Below are positions 5,548 to 11,314 of a stretch of DNA of 11,314 bases, one piece after another. Position 1 is the stretch's first letter. Each line of letters starts with the position of its first letter. Made by a program: the position numbers and the translations under genes. Source of the stretch: an archaeon (lineage in GTDB: Archaea; Asgardarchaeota; Hermodarchaeia; Hermodarchaeales; Hermodarchaeaceae); contig JABXGS010000095.1 of the NCBI GenBank assembly GCA_016550425.1, forward strand, positions 1 through 11,314. The letters are read 5' to 3'. The notes under the pieces are model-generated. The model saw only the letters and a program-made list of their open reading frames with translations, had not been told where the DNA came from and did not search any database.

Positions 5548-7614
5548 TTAAGTGGGTGTAGGTCTTTCTCGTCGTCGGTATCGAAGAACGTAGTACGATA
5601 CACCAGCTACAACAGATATACTGATTATTGCAGCTGCAAAAATGACCATTGTGAGATTTGCAGCCACATAATATTCATAATAGAGGCCATTGTTGTCATT
5701 AATAACGATGTTATCAAAATTATCTCGGGCTTGAATATAGAATCGCACTTGACTGCCCGCTGGAACAGCATCAAGTGTAACCATGTATAGATCGAATGAA
5801 ATATCGCTATCTACCAAATCCATTTCACGTGGATGCCAAAGAGAATAATCTGTACTATAATATACTAATACACTATCGATTCCCGAGCCACGGCTATCTT
5901 GAGTCACTTCAGCATAAACCTGGACCGGATCAGTATTCAATGGTGAAATCGGGTTAATCCAAACTCCTGTGATGATTGGAGGATAATTTGTCACCGTCAC
6001 AGAAACCATCGAATTATTTCGATTCCCATTCAGATCTATCACACGAGTTTCAATAGTTATTGACCCAACCTCATACGGGATTAAATTGTAATAGTATTCC
6101 TTATTTCGAACATGTTCAGATGCCCGATGCCAATCATCTTGATTAATACGGATTTCTACCGCTGGAACATAACGCCCATCGGGATCAGTCACGTTCACCC
6201 AAATCGTGGTTTGTTCACCTTGAACCAAAACCTCTCCATCTAAGGGACTAAAAATACTGCAATTAATACCTCTATCAATTGTAAAGGAAGTTGATGTCCT
6301 AGCTATCCAACCATTTGCATCATAGGCTCTGGCATAAATTGTGACAGGCCCATACATTCCTGTTGTATTCAAAAAATATTCACAGTGAGTTGAATTTAGA
6401 CCAGCAGTAGCGTTAATCCAAGGCCCTCCACCTATGGAAATTTCAAGATATTCTACATCATTATCGGCATCATCGATTGAAAGAAAAATTGGCATCTGAT
6501 CAGAGGGGCGAACAAAAGTATCACTCTCCGGTGTAATGAAGTTGATATCAGGAAAACCATTTTGATTGGATACAATTGTAGCAAAATCGGCTACAGCAGC
6601 TGCGGCCGTTTTTGTGGCTAAAGATCCTATTTCGTAAGAGTAGGAGGGTTGAGATGTTGTGTCTTGGATGCTATGAATGTACGGATTGCTGTAGCCGTCG
6701 TGTTCAAAGAACCAAACTGCAGGGATTTTACGGCTCCAGAAGGCGGAATGGTCACTGTGGACCCAATAGGGTTCAAGATGAGATTGGACAGGAGCGTCTA
6801 ACCAGGTTTTACCAATATTCTCTGCATGTGAAGCGTATGATGCACTTGCCCCTCCATTATGAACAATGTAAGTCTTGAGATTCTCAGAAGAAAGAGGACT
6901 ATCCCACAAAATCATATCAAAGTTATACATAACAGCAATCGAAACATTGGCTTCAACAAGATCGGCAGCAAGGGCATTACTTCCCGCTATCATTAATTCT
7001 TCTGAATTGAATGCAACAAATAAGATTGTATAATTATAACTATATTGAGACATGGCTCGAGCGATTTCTAATACTGCTCCAATACCAGATCCATTATCAT
7101 CAGCACCTCGCGAAGAAGCTGGATAAGTATCAATATGGGCACCTACGATAATGCACTGGTTATTCTTCAGACTTCCTCCTTGAAGAGTGCCGATAACATT
7201 TGGCTGAGCTGAAGAAAATTCATGATGATTTACAACTAACCCAAATTCTTCAAATTTCTGTGAGACATAGTTTACTGCCTGTGTATTCCCTTCTGACCCA
7301 TATACACGGCTCCCTATTCCATTAGAGATAGTGCTTACAACCCCACCAAACGAGGATGGAGTGATTAAATCGAGAATTGCTTGAATATCTGGAGGAGCAG
7401 GTAAAGGAACTGAAGTTTTTTCTGATCTTTTTGGTACTTCCTTGTTTTGAAAAAAAAGGGGGGAGGATAAAGTATCGTGATCTGATGAAGACTGGTCTAT
7501 TCTGGATATGAAGTGAAATCCCAAATTTACAGGACTATAGATTACAGGAATCAAACCTACGAAAAAGATAGCCAGTAAAAATATGGGAGACAGACGCAAG
7601 TACAATCCCTTCAA
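5548..7614 (-). CDS. Secreted, membrane-anchored M28 zinc peptidase with Ig-like domains
   Basis: A 688-residue exo-facing metallopeptidase, expected to be an aminopeptidase cutting peptides outside the cell. Residues 1-27 form an N-terminal hydrophobic signal or anchor. The catalytic domain (about 75-350) carries the full M28 set: H160 in GAHID, bridging D173 in GADDNGSG, E205 (catalytic base) and E206 in NSEEL, D233 in YNFDM, and H289 in HSDHSAFW. Three beta-sandwich, Ig-like segments follow (about 356-448, 450-543 and 545-650), rich in N-x-S/T sites. A final membrane helix (about 653-677) is followed by the basic tail RYRRRERPTPT, so the enzyme should stay attached with its active site outside. 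The best start is a TTG at 7614. An ATG four bases upstream is out of frame and soon meets stops, and AGGA lies upstream. It may feed peptides to uptake systems, though none is in the window. The kinase-like gene follows after 94 bases. Confidence 0.9.
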   Translation of the reverse strand: MKGLYLRLSPIFLLAIFFVGLIPVIYSPVNLGFHFISRIDQSSSDHDTLSSPLFFQNKEVPKRSEKTSVPLPAPPDIQAILDLITPSSFGGVVSTISNGIGSRVYGSEGNTQAVNYVSQKFEEFGLVVNHHEFSSAQPNVIGTLQGGSLKNNQCIIVGAHIDTYPASSRGADDNGSGIGAVLEIARAMSQYSYNYTILFVAFNSEELMIAGSNALAADLVEANVSIAVMYNFDMILWDSPLSSENLKTYIVHNGGASASYASHAENIGKTWLDAPVQSHLEPYWVHSDHSAFWSRKIPAVWFFEHDGYSNPYIHSIQDTTSQPSYSYEIGSLATKTAAAAVADFATIVSNQNGFPDINFITPESDTFVRPSDQMPIFLSIDDADNDVEYLEISIGGGPWINATAGLNSTHCEYFLNTTGMYGPVTIYARAYDANGWIARTSTSFTIDRGINCSIFSPLDGEVLVQGEQTTIWVNVTDPDGRYVPAVEIRINQDDWHRASEHVRNKEYYYNLIPYEVGSITIETRVIDLNGNRNNSMVSVTVTNYPPIITGVWINPISPLNTDPVQVYAEVTQDSRGSGIDSVLVYYSTDYSLWHPREMDLVDSDISFDLYMVTLDAVPAGSQVRFYIQARDNFDNIVINDNNGLYYEYYVAANLTMVIFAAAIISISVVAGVSYYVLRYRRRERPTPT

Positions 7615-7649
7615 TCATTGAGTTTATTCCTGTGAAGGGAAATTTCTTG

Positions 7650-7657
7650 TTATATTC
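7650..7657 (-). promoter_or_regulatory. Probable TATA box for the M28 peptidase
   Basis: On the minus strand GCAAAG is followed by AATATAAC, a reasonable BRE plus TATA pair. It predicts initiation near 7625-7630, 10-15 bases before the TTG start. It lies in the 99-base spacer after the preceding helical-protein gene, which suggests that the peptidase has its own promoter. Confidence 0.45.
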
Positions 7658-7713
7658 TTTGCTAATACAGCAAACTATCAAAATCGATGAATAAGACCTT
7701 TAGTAGAACTAGA

Positions 7714-8922
7714 TTAGTCTTCAGAAGGATTCAATGAACACACTTCTAACAGGGTTTGTTGAAATTCATCTAAGGTTTGCCGGAAATCATCTCGAATCTC
7801 CAGGTACAAATGATTCCTTTGCAATTCCATCGTATAAAGAATTAGCAGAAGTTCACTTTGAAGGAATTCCGACATTTCGCGATATGCATCAACTAAGGTG
7901 AGCATTTGTTTTGAATAAGCACTATACTCGAGATAAAGAGAATAGGCCTGTGAAACGCCTAAAAGCATGCCAGGACAATCTCGGATATATTGTTGAAAGG
8001 TTTTCATATTCGCGCCGTTTCGGATGTGATCTCGTATTTCCAACAGCTCGAAATGCGACCCTTCGAAAATACTTGAAAAGAGTGTTGCATGATGACGTTC
8101 ATAGATCCACCGCGTACGATTAGAAAGGCTGACATGCTCTTTAAACAGCTCATGGACCTTCTTAAACGAAGTTATTTTATTGTCGAATTCTTCCAATTCA
8201 GCAGTTCCAAAATAGCCAACGGATTCAGTGAGAATATAGGTTGGATGGTTTTGCGCATCCTTTACAAAGTATTCAATAGCTTCGACCACAAGATTAGCCT
8301 TACTACTTAGATCATCATCTTCAATCGCTGCTTCTACCTTTTCATGACCTGCCATTCGTAAGGCCTTAGATTCCTCTGATATCACATAAGCCAGGACATC
8401 ATGGAACCGGCGCATACTTTCGCTGTAAGTTTGTTTTACCGCTTCATCTAATTTCGGTAAATATCCCGTTAGCTTGTTGATATGCCGTTCAACTGCTTGG
8501 TACTCATCCAGAAACTGACGTAAAAACCACGCTACGCCTTGTGAATCCAACTCATTGATTTGAACCTTCACACGGGGATCACTAGTTGCACGAACCATTT
8601 CCGCAAACATCCGATGATCCGTGATCCCAATAGATGCAAATAACGTGGCCATGCTTCGCCGAACACTTCGATAATAACCATAATAAATTAGCAAATGTTT
8701 AGCAAATTCATCCAAATATTCAGTCAGCGTGTTGGTATCGATGAGATGGTGTTTTAATTCCGGTGATTTTTCGTGGAAGTATTGTACCAGCCGCTGATTG
8801 GCATCATCTTCGATTTTTCGAGTCCGTTGATCATACTTCTCACTCAGGGCTAGATATTGTTCTAAGAGTTTCCACATTCGTTTGGGTGGTTGAACTTCTG
8901 ATGAGGAGGTATCCTCAGACAT
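7714..8922 (-). CDS. Unrecognised all-helical soluble protein encoded after the Rab-like GTPase
   Basis: I do not recognise a family. The 402 residues have no signal peptide and no long hydrophobic stretch, and look helical from about residue 15 to 395, with few Gly or Pro. A charged N-terminal tail (MSEDTSSSEVQPPKR) precedes a likely coiled-coil or helical-bundle region. Aromatic-rich helices stand out, such as LLIYYGYYRSVRRSM (78-91), AYSLYLEYSAYSKQM (326-340) and ELLLILYTMELQRNHLYLEI (about 357-376, amphipathic rather than membrane-spanning). Cysteines occur only at 316 and 395, so a metal site is unlikely. It starts 56 bases after the GTPase stop on the same strand and is probably co-transcribed. 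A role as effector, regulator or scaffold of that GTPase is inference from position only. The frame begins with GTG ATG; I take the ATG at 8922, although the GTG would add only one residue. The upstream AGGG is weak. Confidence 0.8.
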   Translation of the reverse strand: MSEDTSSSEVQPPKRMWKLLEQYLALSEKYDQRTRKIEDDANQRLVQYFHEKSPELKHHLIDTNTLTEYLDEFAKHLLIYYGYYRSVRRSMATLFASIGITDHRMFAEMVRATSDPRVKVQINELDSQGVAWFLRQFLDEYQAVERHINKLTGYLPKLDEAVKQTYSESMRRFHDVLAYVISEESKALRMAGHEKVEAAIEDDDLSSKANLVVEAIEYFVKDAQNHPTYILTESVGYFGTAELEEFDNKITSFKKVHELFKEHVSLSNRTRWIYERHHATLFSSIFEGSHFELLEIRDHIRNGANMKTFQQYIRDCPGMLLGVSQAYSLYLEYSAYSKQMLTLVDAYREMSEFLQSELLLILYTMELQRNHLYLEIRDDFRQTLDEFQQTLLEVCSLNPSED

Positions 8923-8978
8923 CACAATTCGACCCTGAAATTCTACTGCAAAGGACCCTGCTATTCTTTTGTCACTTC

Positions 8979-9509
8979 TCAGCCAAGTTCCTTCGATAGA
9001 ATGACCTCTGCTAGTTTCTGAAATACCTCATTGACGGCATAGTCGGTTTTTGCACTGGTTTCAAAGTAGGGCATTCCTTTTTGTGCCGCATACGCCTGAA
9101 CCTCATCAGTACTGATAACTCGAGAATCCACGAGATCAATCTTGTTCCCTACTAAAATGATAGGAACGTCATTCCCAGAAAATTTCCGAATCTGATCATA
9201 CCATTTATCCACATTCACGAAACTTTGACGCATGGTAATATCAAAGACCAATAATGCACCTTTCGCCCCTCGATAATAAATCGGGCGTACACCAGCATAC
9301 CGTTCTTGTCCAGCTGTATCCCATGCTTGGAGTTTAACTATGTAGTTGTTGAGGGGAAGTGACTTTACGATGAAGTCAACGCCGAGGGTGGAGATATAGC
9401 CATCTGTGAACGTGCCATAGGCAAAGCGGGTGGTGAGGCTTGTCTTTCCAACTTCTGCGTCACCGACTAGCACGACTTTGAAAAGGTAATCGAAGGCATC
9501 GTGTGACAT
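8979..9509 (-). CDS. Rab/Ras-like small GTPase
   Basis: A GTP-binding molecular switch of 176 residues, the size of a bare G domain. All five G motifs are present: GDAEVGKTS (16-24) P-loop, T41 in ISTLGVDF (switch I), WDTAGQER (63-70, switch II, with Q68 at the catalytic Gln position), NKID (122-125) and TSAK (151-154). The switch I sequence TLGVDF, and YRGAKGALLVFDIT after switch II, are Rab-family-like and much closer to eukaryotic Rab proteins than to bacterial MglA. There is no C-terminal Cys motif for prenylation, as the protein ends ILSKELG, so membrane attachment by a lipid tail is not expected. GAP and GEF partners are unknown; the helical protein encoded just downstream is a candidate. 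The ATG at 9509 gives the usual short N terminus before beta-1. Its ribosome binding site is weak. Confidence 0.95.
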   Translation of the reverse strand: MSHDAFDYLFKVVLVGDAEVGKTSLTTRFAYGTFTDGYISTLGVDFIVKSLPLNNYIVKLQAWDTAGQERYAGVRPIYYRGAKGALLVFDITMRQSFVNVDKWYDQIRKFSGNDVPIILVGNKIDLVDSRVISTDEVQAYAAQKGMPYFETSAKTDYAVNEVFQKLAEVILSKELG

Positions 9510-9559
9510 AGGCTGGTCCCGGCGACAGGATTTTCTAATCTTATTTCTGTGGAAGTGTC

Positions 9560-9569
9560 ACTTAAAGAT
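9560..9569 (-). promoter_or_regulatory. Possible TATA box for the GTPase gene
   Basis: On the minus strand the bases read ATCTTTAAGT, with the CTTTAA core about 55 bases before the ATG at 9509. Initiation would fall near 9537, giving a leader of 25-30 bases. It lies in the 119-base spacer after the ATPase gene, which otherwise shows no gene. The match is moderate. Confidence 0.35.
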
Positions 9570-9620
9570 ATGTGTCTCAAAGCTTCTTAGGGAGATTCTT
9601 GGAGAAACCTGCGAGATGGT

Positions 9621-9625
9621 AAAAA
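9621..9625 (-). terminator. Short T tract just after the ATPase stop
   Basis: Five T residues on the RNA-like strand lie four bases after the stop of the ATPase gene. Archaeal RNA polymerase can stop at oligo-T tracts without a hairpin, so this may end the ATPase transcript before the GTPase promoter. Five T is near the lower limit, so confidence is low. Confidence 0.25.
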
Positions 9626-9628
9626 GTA

Positions 9629-10789
9629 TTAGCGAGGAAGATACTCAAAACCACGATAACCTTTCCGTCGCTGTAGTTTCTGCATATCGTACAGCTTTTT
9701 GAGTTCATTTGAAGCAGTACCCTTAGTAATTCCAATTTCTTCGGCTACAACTGCGGAGGTGACGCGTTTCAACTCCTTGGTAATCGCAAGAATTTCACGT
9801 TGAGTAGCCGTGAGCTCATCGAATTCTTCAAACCACTCTTCGTCCTCAACCGCTGGACTGGTTTCAACAAACCGTGTTTGATCAAGAGCTGAAGGTGCCA
9901 ATGTAGTGACAGGTGGTGGACTGGGTCGTTGTTTGATGACCTGTTGGACAAACTCTCGGGTTATCCGGTCCCCAGCAGGGGTATCTTCTTGAAAGGCCAT
10001 GGAAATGATGTTTTCACAAAACCGTAAAGTGCTTCGTGGATACCCACGAGTATGGAGATGAATCTCTTCAATAGCCTCAGCGTTGAAGGGTGTTAATCCC
10101 TTGCCACCAAAATGTTTGATTCTGTCTCGAATGAGCTGCTCGGTTTCTTTGACAGTTAAAACTTCGAGACCGTCAGGTCCTTCGGTCTCTAAGGTAAATT
10201 CCAAGGTTACTCGCTCAGCAATAGGGGGAAATATACTGGTGAGAGCCTGAGAAAACCCCGTGAGCCCTGCAATAAACACCACAACCGCTTGCAAATCGCT
10301 GAGGACACGTAACCAGCGAACCGTTTTTCGCTTTTCAACTTCAACGACTTCAGAATCGTCTTGACCAAGCGCGAGGGATTGCCCATCATCAATTAACAAA
10401 ACAATACGTTGGGAACTCTGTTGGTAGAACTCTCGGATCTTTGCTACCATCACGTCGACAAGAGTTGGCACGGTTTTATTCTTCTGTATCAGTCGGTGAT
10501 TCATCAATCCGATTAAGGCATTACTGAGAATGGATGAATCGAGGGGTTCCGAAATGAGAAGTGGAACCATCCCCTTTGATTTGGTTAATGAATCATTGAT
10601 CCATCGAAGCACATGGGTTTTCCCTGTACCGCGACCGCCTTCAATAAGAATGATATTCCCTGTTCGAAGTTGAATCGTTAAGGGATTGAGTAGACGCTTG
10701 TGCCCTGCAAACACCTCTGGCATAACATCAATACGAAATGGAAAATCCGACCAGCCTAGACTCTTTAATCGCTCATCAAAAGCGAACAT
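9629..10789 (-). CDS. AAA+ ATPase (ExeA/Orc-Cdc6-like) with C-terminal winged helix
   Basis: A 386-residue soluble ATPase. The N terminus (LGWSDFPFRIDVMPEVFAGH) is typical of ExeA/Cdc6-like STAND or AAA+ proteins. Walker A is GGRGTGKT (51-58). Walker B is VLLIDDGQSL (130-139), where the usual acidic pair DE reads D134-D135. IAGLTGF (173-179) fits sensor 1, and GYPR (249-252) fits the sensor 2 Arg. A Pro-rich, acidic linker (289-325) leads to a winged helix-turn-helix (about 326-386, LTATQREILAITKE through VVAEEIGITKGTASNELKKL) ending in a basic RRKGYRG wing. It probably binds DNA or acts as a signal-responsive regulator; a replication role is less likely because the family is broad. GGTGAAGGA precedes the ATG. 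It follows the small Cys-containing gene by 74 bases with no clear promoter, suggesting a shared transcript. Confidence 0.85.
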   Translation of the reverse strand: MFAFDERLKSLGWSDFPFRIDVMPEVFAGHKRLLNPLTIQLRTGNIILIEGGRGTGKTHVLRWINDSLTKSKGMVPLLISEPLDSSILSNALIGLMNHRLIQKNKTVPTLVDVMVAKIREFYQQSSQRIVLLIDDGQSLALGQDDSEVVEVEKRKTVRWLRVLSDLQAVVVFIAGLTGFSQALTSIFPPIAERVTLEFTLETEGPDGLEVLTVKETEQLIRDRIKHFGGKGLTPFNAEAIEEIHLHTRGYPRSTLRFCENIISMAFQEDTPAGDRITREFVQQVIKQRPSPPPVTTLAPSALDQTRFVETSPAVEDEEWFEEFDELTATQREILAITKELKRVTSAVVAEEIGITKGTASNELKKLYDMQKLQRRKGYRGFEYLPR

Positions 10790-10863
10790 ATTCCTTCACC
10801 AATGGTTGAGGTGTTTTCAGCACCAGATTGTTTCTTTCCACACTTCTCCCAGATCCGGTTACC

Positions 10864-11145
10864 TTATGCATCGCTGGAAGTACCGTCTCCCATTCGCCCC
10901 AAGAAATTGTTGAAAGCGAAGGGACAGACGACTTCAATGCCGCCGGTGGGATCATAGACTACCATCTCCTTTCCAATTGGACAGAAGAGGGCACAATACC
11001 CGCCATCGACCAAGTGACCATTACGTTGACATTGGAAGGTCCGGGTGGTGGGGGTGATGAGTTCAAGTACGGTTGCGGCATCAAGTTGGGCCATAGCTTC
11101 TTGAAGTCGTAGCTTGGGTTGAAGCGCTTTGGCTTTGTCGCTCAC
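10864..11145 (-). CDS. Small Cys-containing protein of unknown function
   Basis: A 93-residue protein I do not recognise. A charged N-terminal helix (about 8-30) with KLRLQEAMAQLDAATVLELI is followed by a compact, probably beta-rich part containing C39, H44, C51, C55 and C74. The order CxxxxH, then CxxxC, then a lone Cys could form one metal site, but it matches no standard zinc ribbon exactly. The start is a GTG whose last bases overlap the TGA of the gene before it (shared GTGA), with GAGG five bases upstream; this coupling is the best evidence that the frame is real. A plus-strand open frame covers much of the same stretch but lacks such support. The ATPase gene follows after 74 bases. Confidence 0.65.
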   Translation of the reverse strand: MSDKAKALQPKLRLQEAMAQLDAATVLELITPTTRTFQCQRNGHLVDGGYCALFCPIGKEMVVYDPTGGIEVVCPFAFNNFLGRMGDGTSSDA

Positions 11146-11314
11146 GAATTCCTCACTCCTCTTTTTTGTTTGGCTAGTGATTCGTCTTCACGAAGTTGTG
11201 CAATTGTTCGGGCAATCCGCACTCGGAGCGTCGCGGTCACCAAGGGCATCGCTTCTTTGAGTTGCTCCTCGATGCTGGGTGCTTGGAGACGAGTCAGCGC
11301 GTCCGTTTGAGCTC
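11142..11314 (-). CDS. C-terminal fragment of a helical protein (5' truncated at the window edge)
   Basis: Read on the minus strand from 11312, 56 codons are open to a TGA at 11144-11142. The piece is helical and charged (IEEQLKEAMPLV, then RVRIARTIAQLREDESLAKQKR) with no recognised motif. The other two minus-strand frames hit stops. Its stop codon overlaps the GTG of the next gene in a GTGA junction, so the two are translationally coupled. EEQLKEAM here loosely recalls LRLQEAMAQL in the small protein downstream, which may be chance. Function unknown. Confidence 0.55.
   Translation of the reverse strand, partial: AQTDALTRLQAPSIEEQLKEAMPLVTATLRVRIARTIAQLREDESLAKQKRGVRNS

Noticed and set aside
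6612..6878. Plus-strand open frame of 88 codons inside the peptidase gene
   Set aside because: It is fully contained in the M28 catalytic domain, opposite conserved zinc-ligand codons, with a Cys/Arg-rich, non-protein-like translation.
10828..11112. Plus-strand open frame of 94 codons
   Set aside because: It overlaps the minus-strand small gene, has low-complexity Gly/Thr content and no ribosome binding site. The minus-strand frame has a GTGA overlap with the gene before it and a GAGG site.
11119..11310. Plus-strand open frame of 63 codons at the right edge
   Set aside because: It lies opposite a minus-strand frame that runs unbroken from the window edge into a coupled start. Its translation (Ser/Arg-rich) looks like the antisense of a helical coding region.
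1..11314. CRISPR array, insertion sequence, tRNA or rRNA gene, prophage genes
   Set aside because: No regularly spaced repeats, transposase motifs, terminal inverted repeats, tRNA cloverleaf or rRNA-like stretches were noticed on either strand.

Overview
The window looks like chromosomal DNA of an archaeon, most likely an Asgard (Promethearchaeota-type) lineage. The case rests on a close Rab/Ras-type small GTPase with all five G motifs, a eukaryotic-like PPP phosphatase, TATA-like boxes upstream of several genes, an archaeal-style ATPase with a winged-helix tail, frequent GTG/TTG starts and moderate GC. No rRNA, tRNA, CRISPR array, insertion sequence or phage gene was seen, and the class within the archaea cannot be fixed from this sequence alone.

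Layout. Bases 1-144 hold the last 47 codons of a plus-strand gene. It converges on a minus-strand serine racemase/threonine dehydratase-like enzyme (148-1113). A 119-bp divergent region with two TATA-like boxes and an inverted repeat separates that gene from a plus-strand pair: carbamate kinase (1233-2174) and a PPP-family protein phosphatase (2247-3077). From 3082 to the right edge every gene lies on the minus strand. In order of transcription within subgroups these are: (a) a secreted, membrane-anchored M28 peptidase (7614-5548), a ten-helix membrane protein shaped like a histidine kinase but lacking the catalytic residues (5453-3441), and a stand-alone receiver protein (3435-3082); (b) a Rab-like GTPase (9509-8979) followed after 56 bases by an unrecognised all-helical protein (8922-7714); (c) a truncated helical protein entering from the right edge, a small Cys-containing protein joined to it by a 4-base overlap, and an AAA+ ATPase with a winged-helix tail (10789-9629).

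How they may work together. The racemase/dehydratase and carbamate kinase both fit amino-acid breakdown: one could make 2-oxoacids and ammonia from Ser/Thr, the other ATP from carbamoyl phosphate. The right two thirds is mainly signalling: a degenerate kinase-receiver pair, a small GTPase with a possible partner protein, and a protein phosphatase. The least described parts are the degenerate kinase-receiver pair and the GTPase plus helical protein pair. Two intergenic structures may be regulatory: an inverted repeat in the divergent promoter region, and a nested hairpin covering the ribosome binding site of the phosphatase gene. Coding density is high and no gene-free stretch exceeds about 120 bases.
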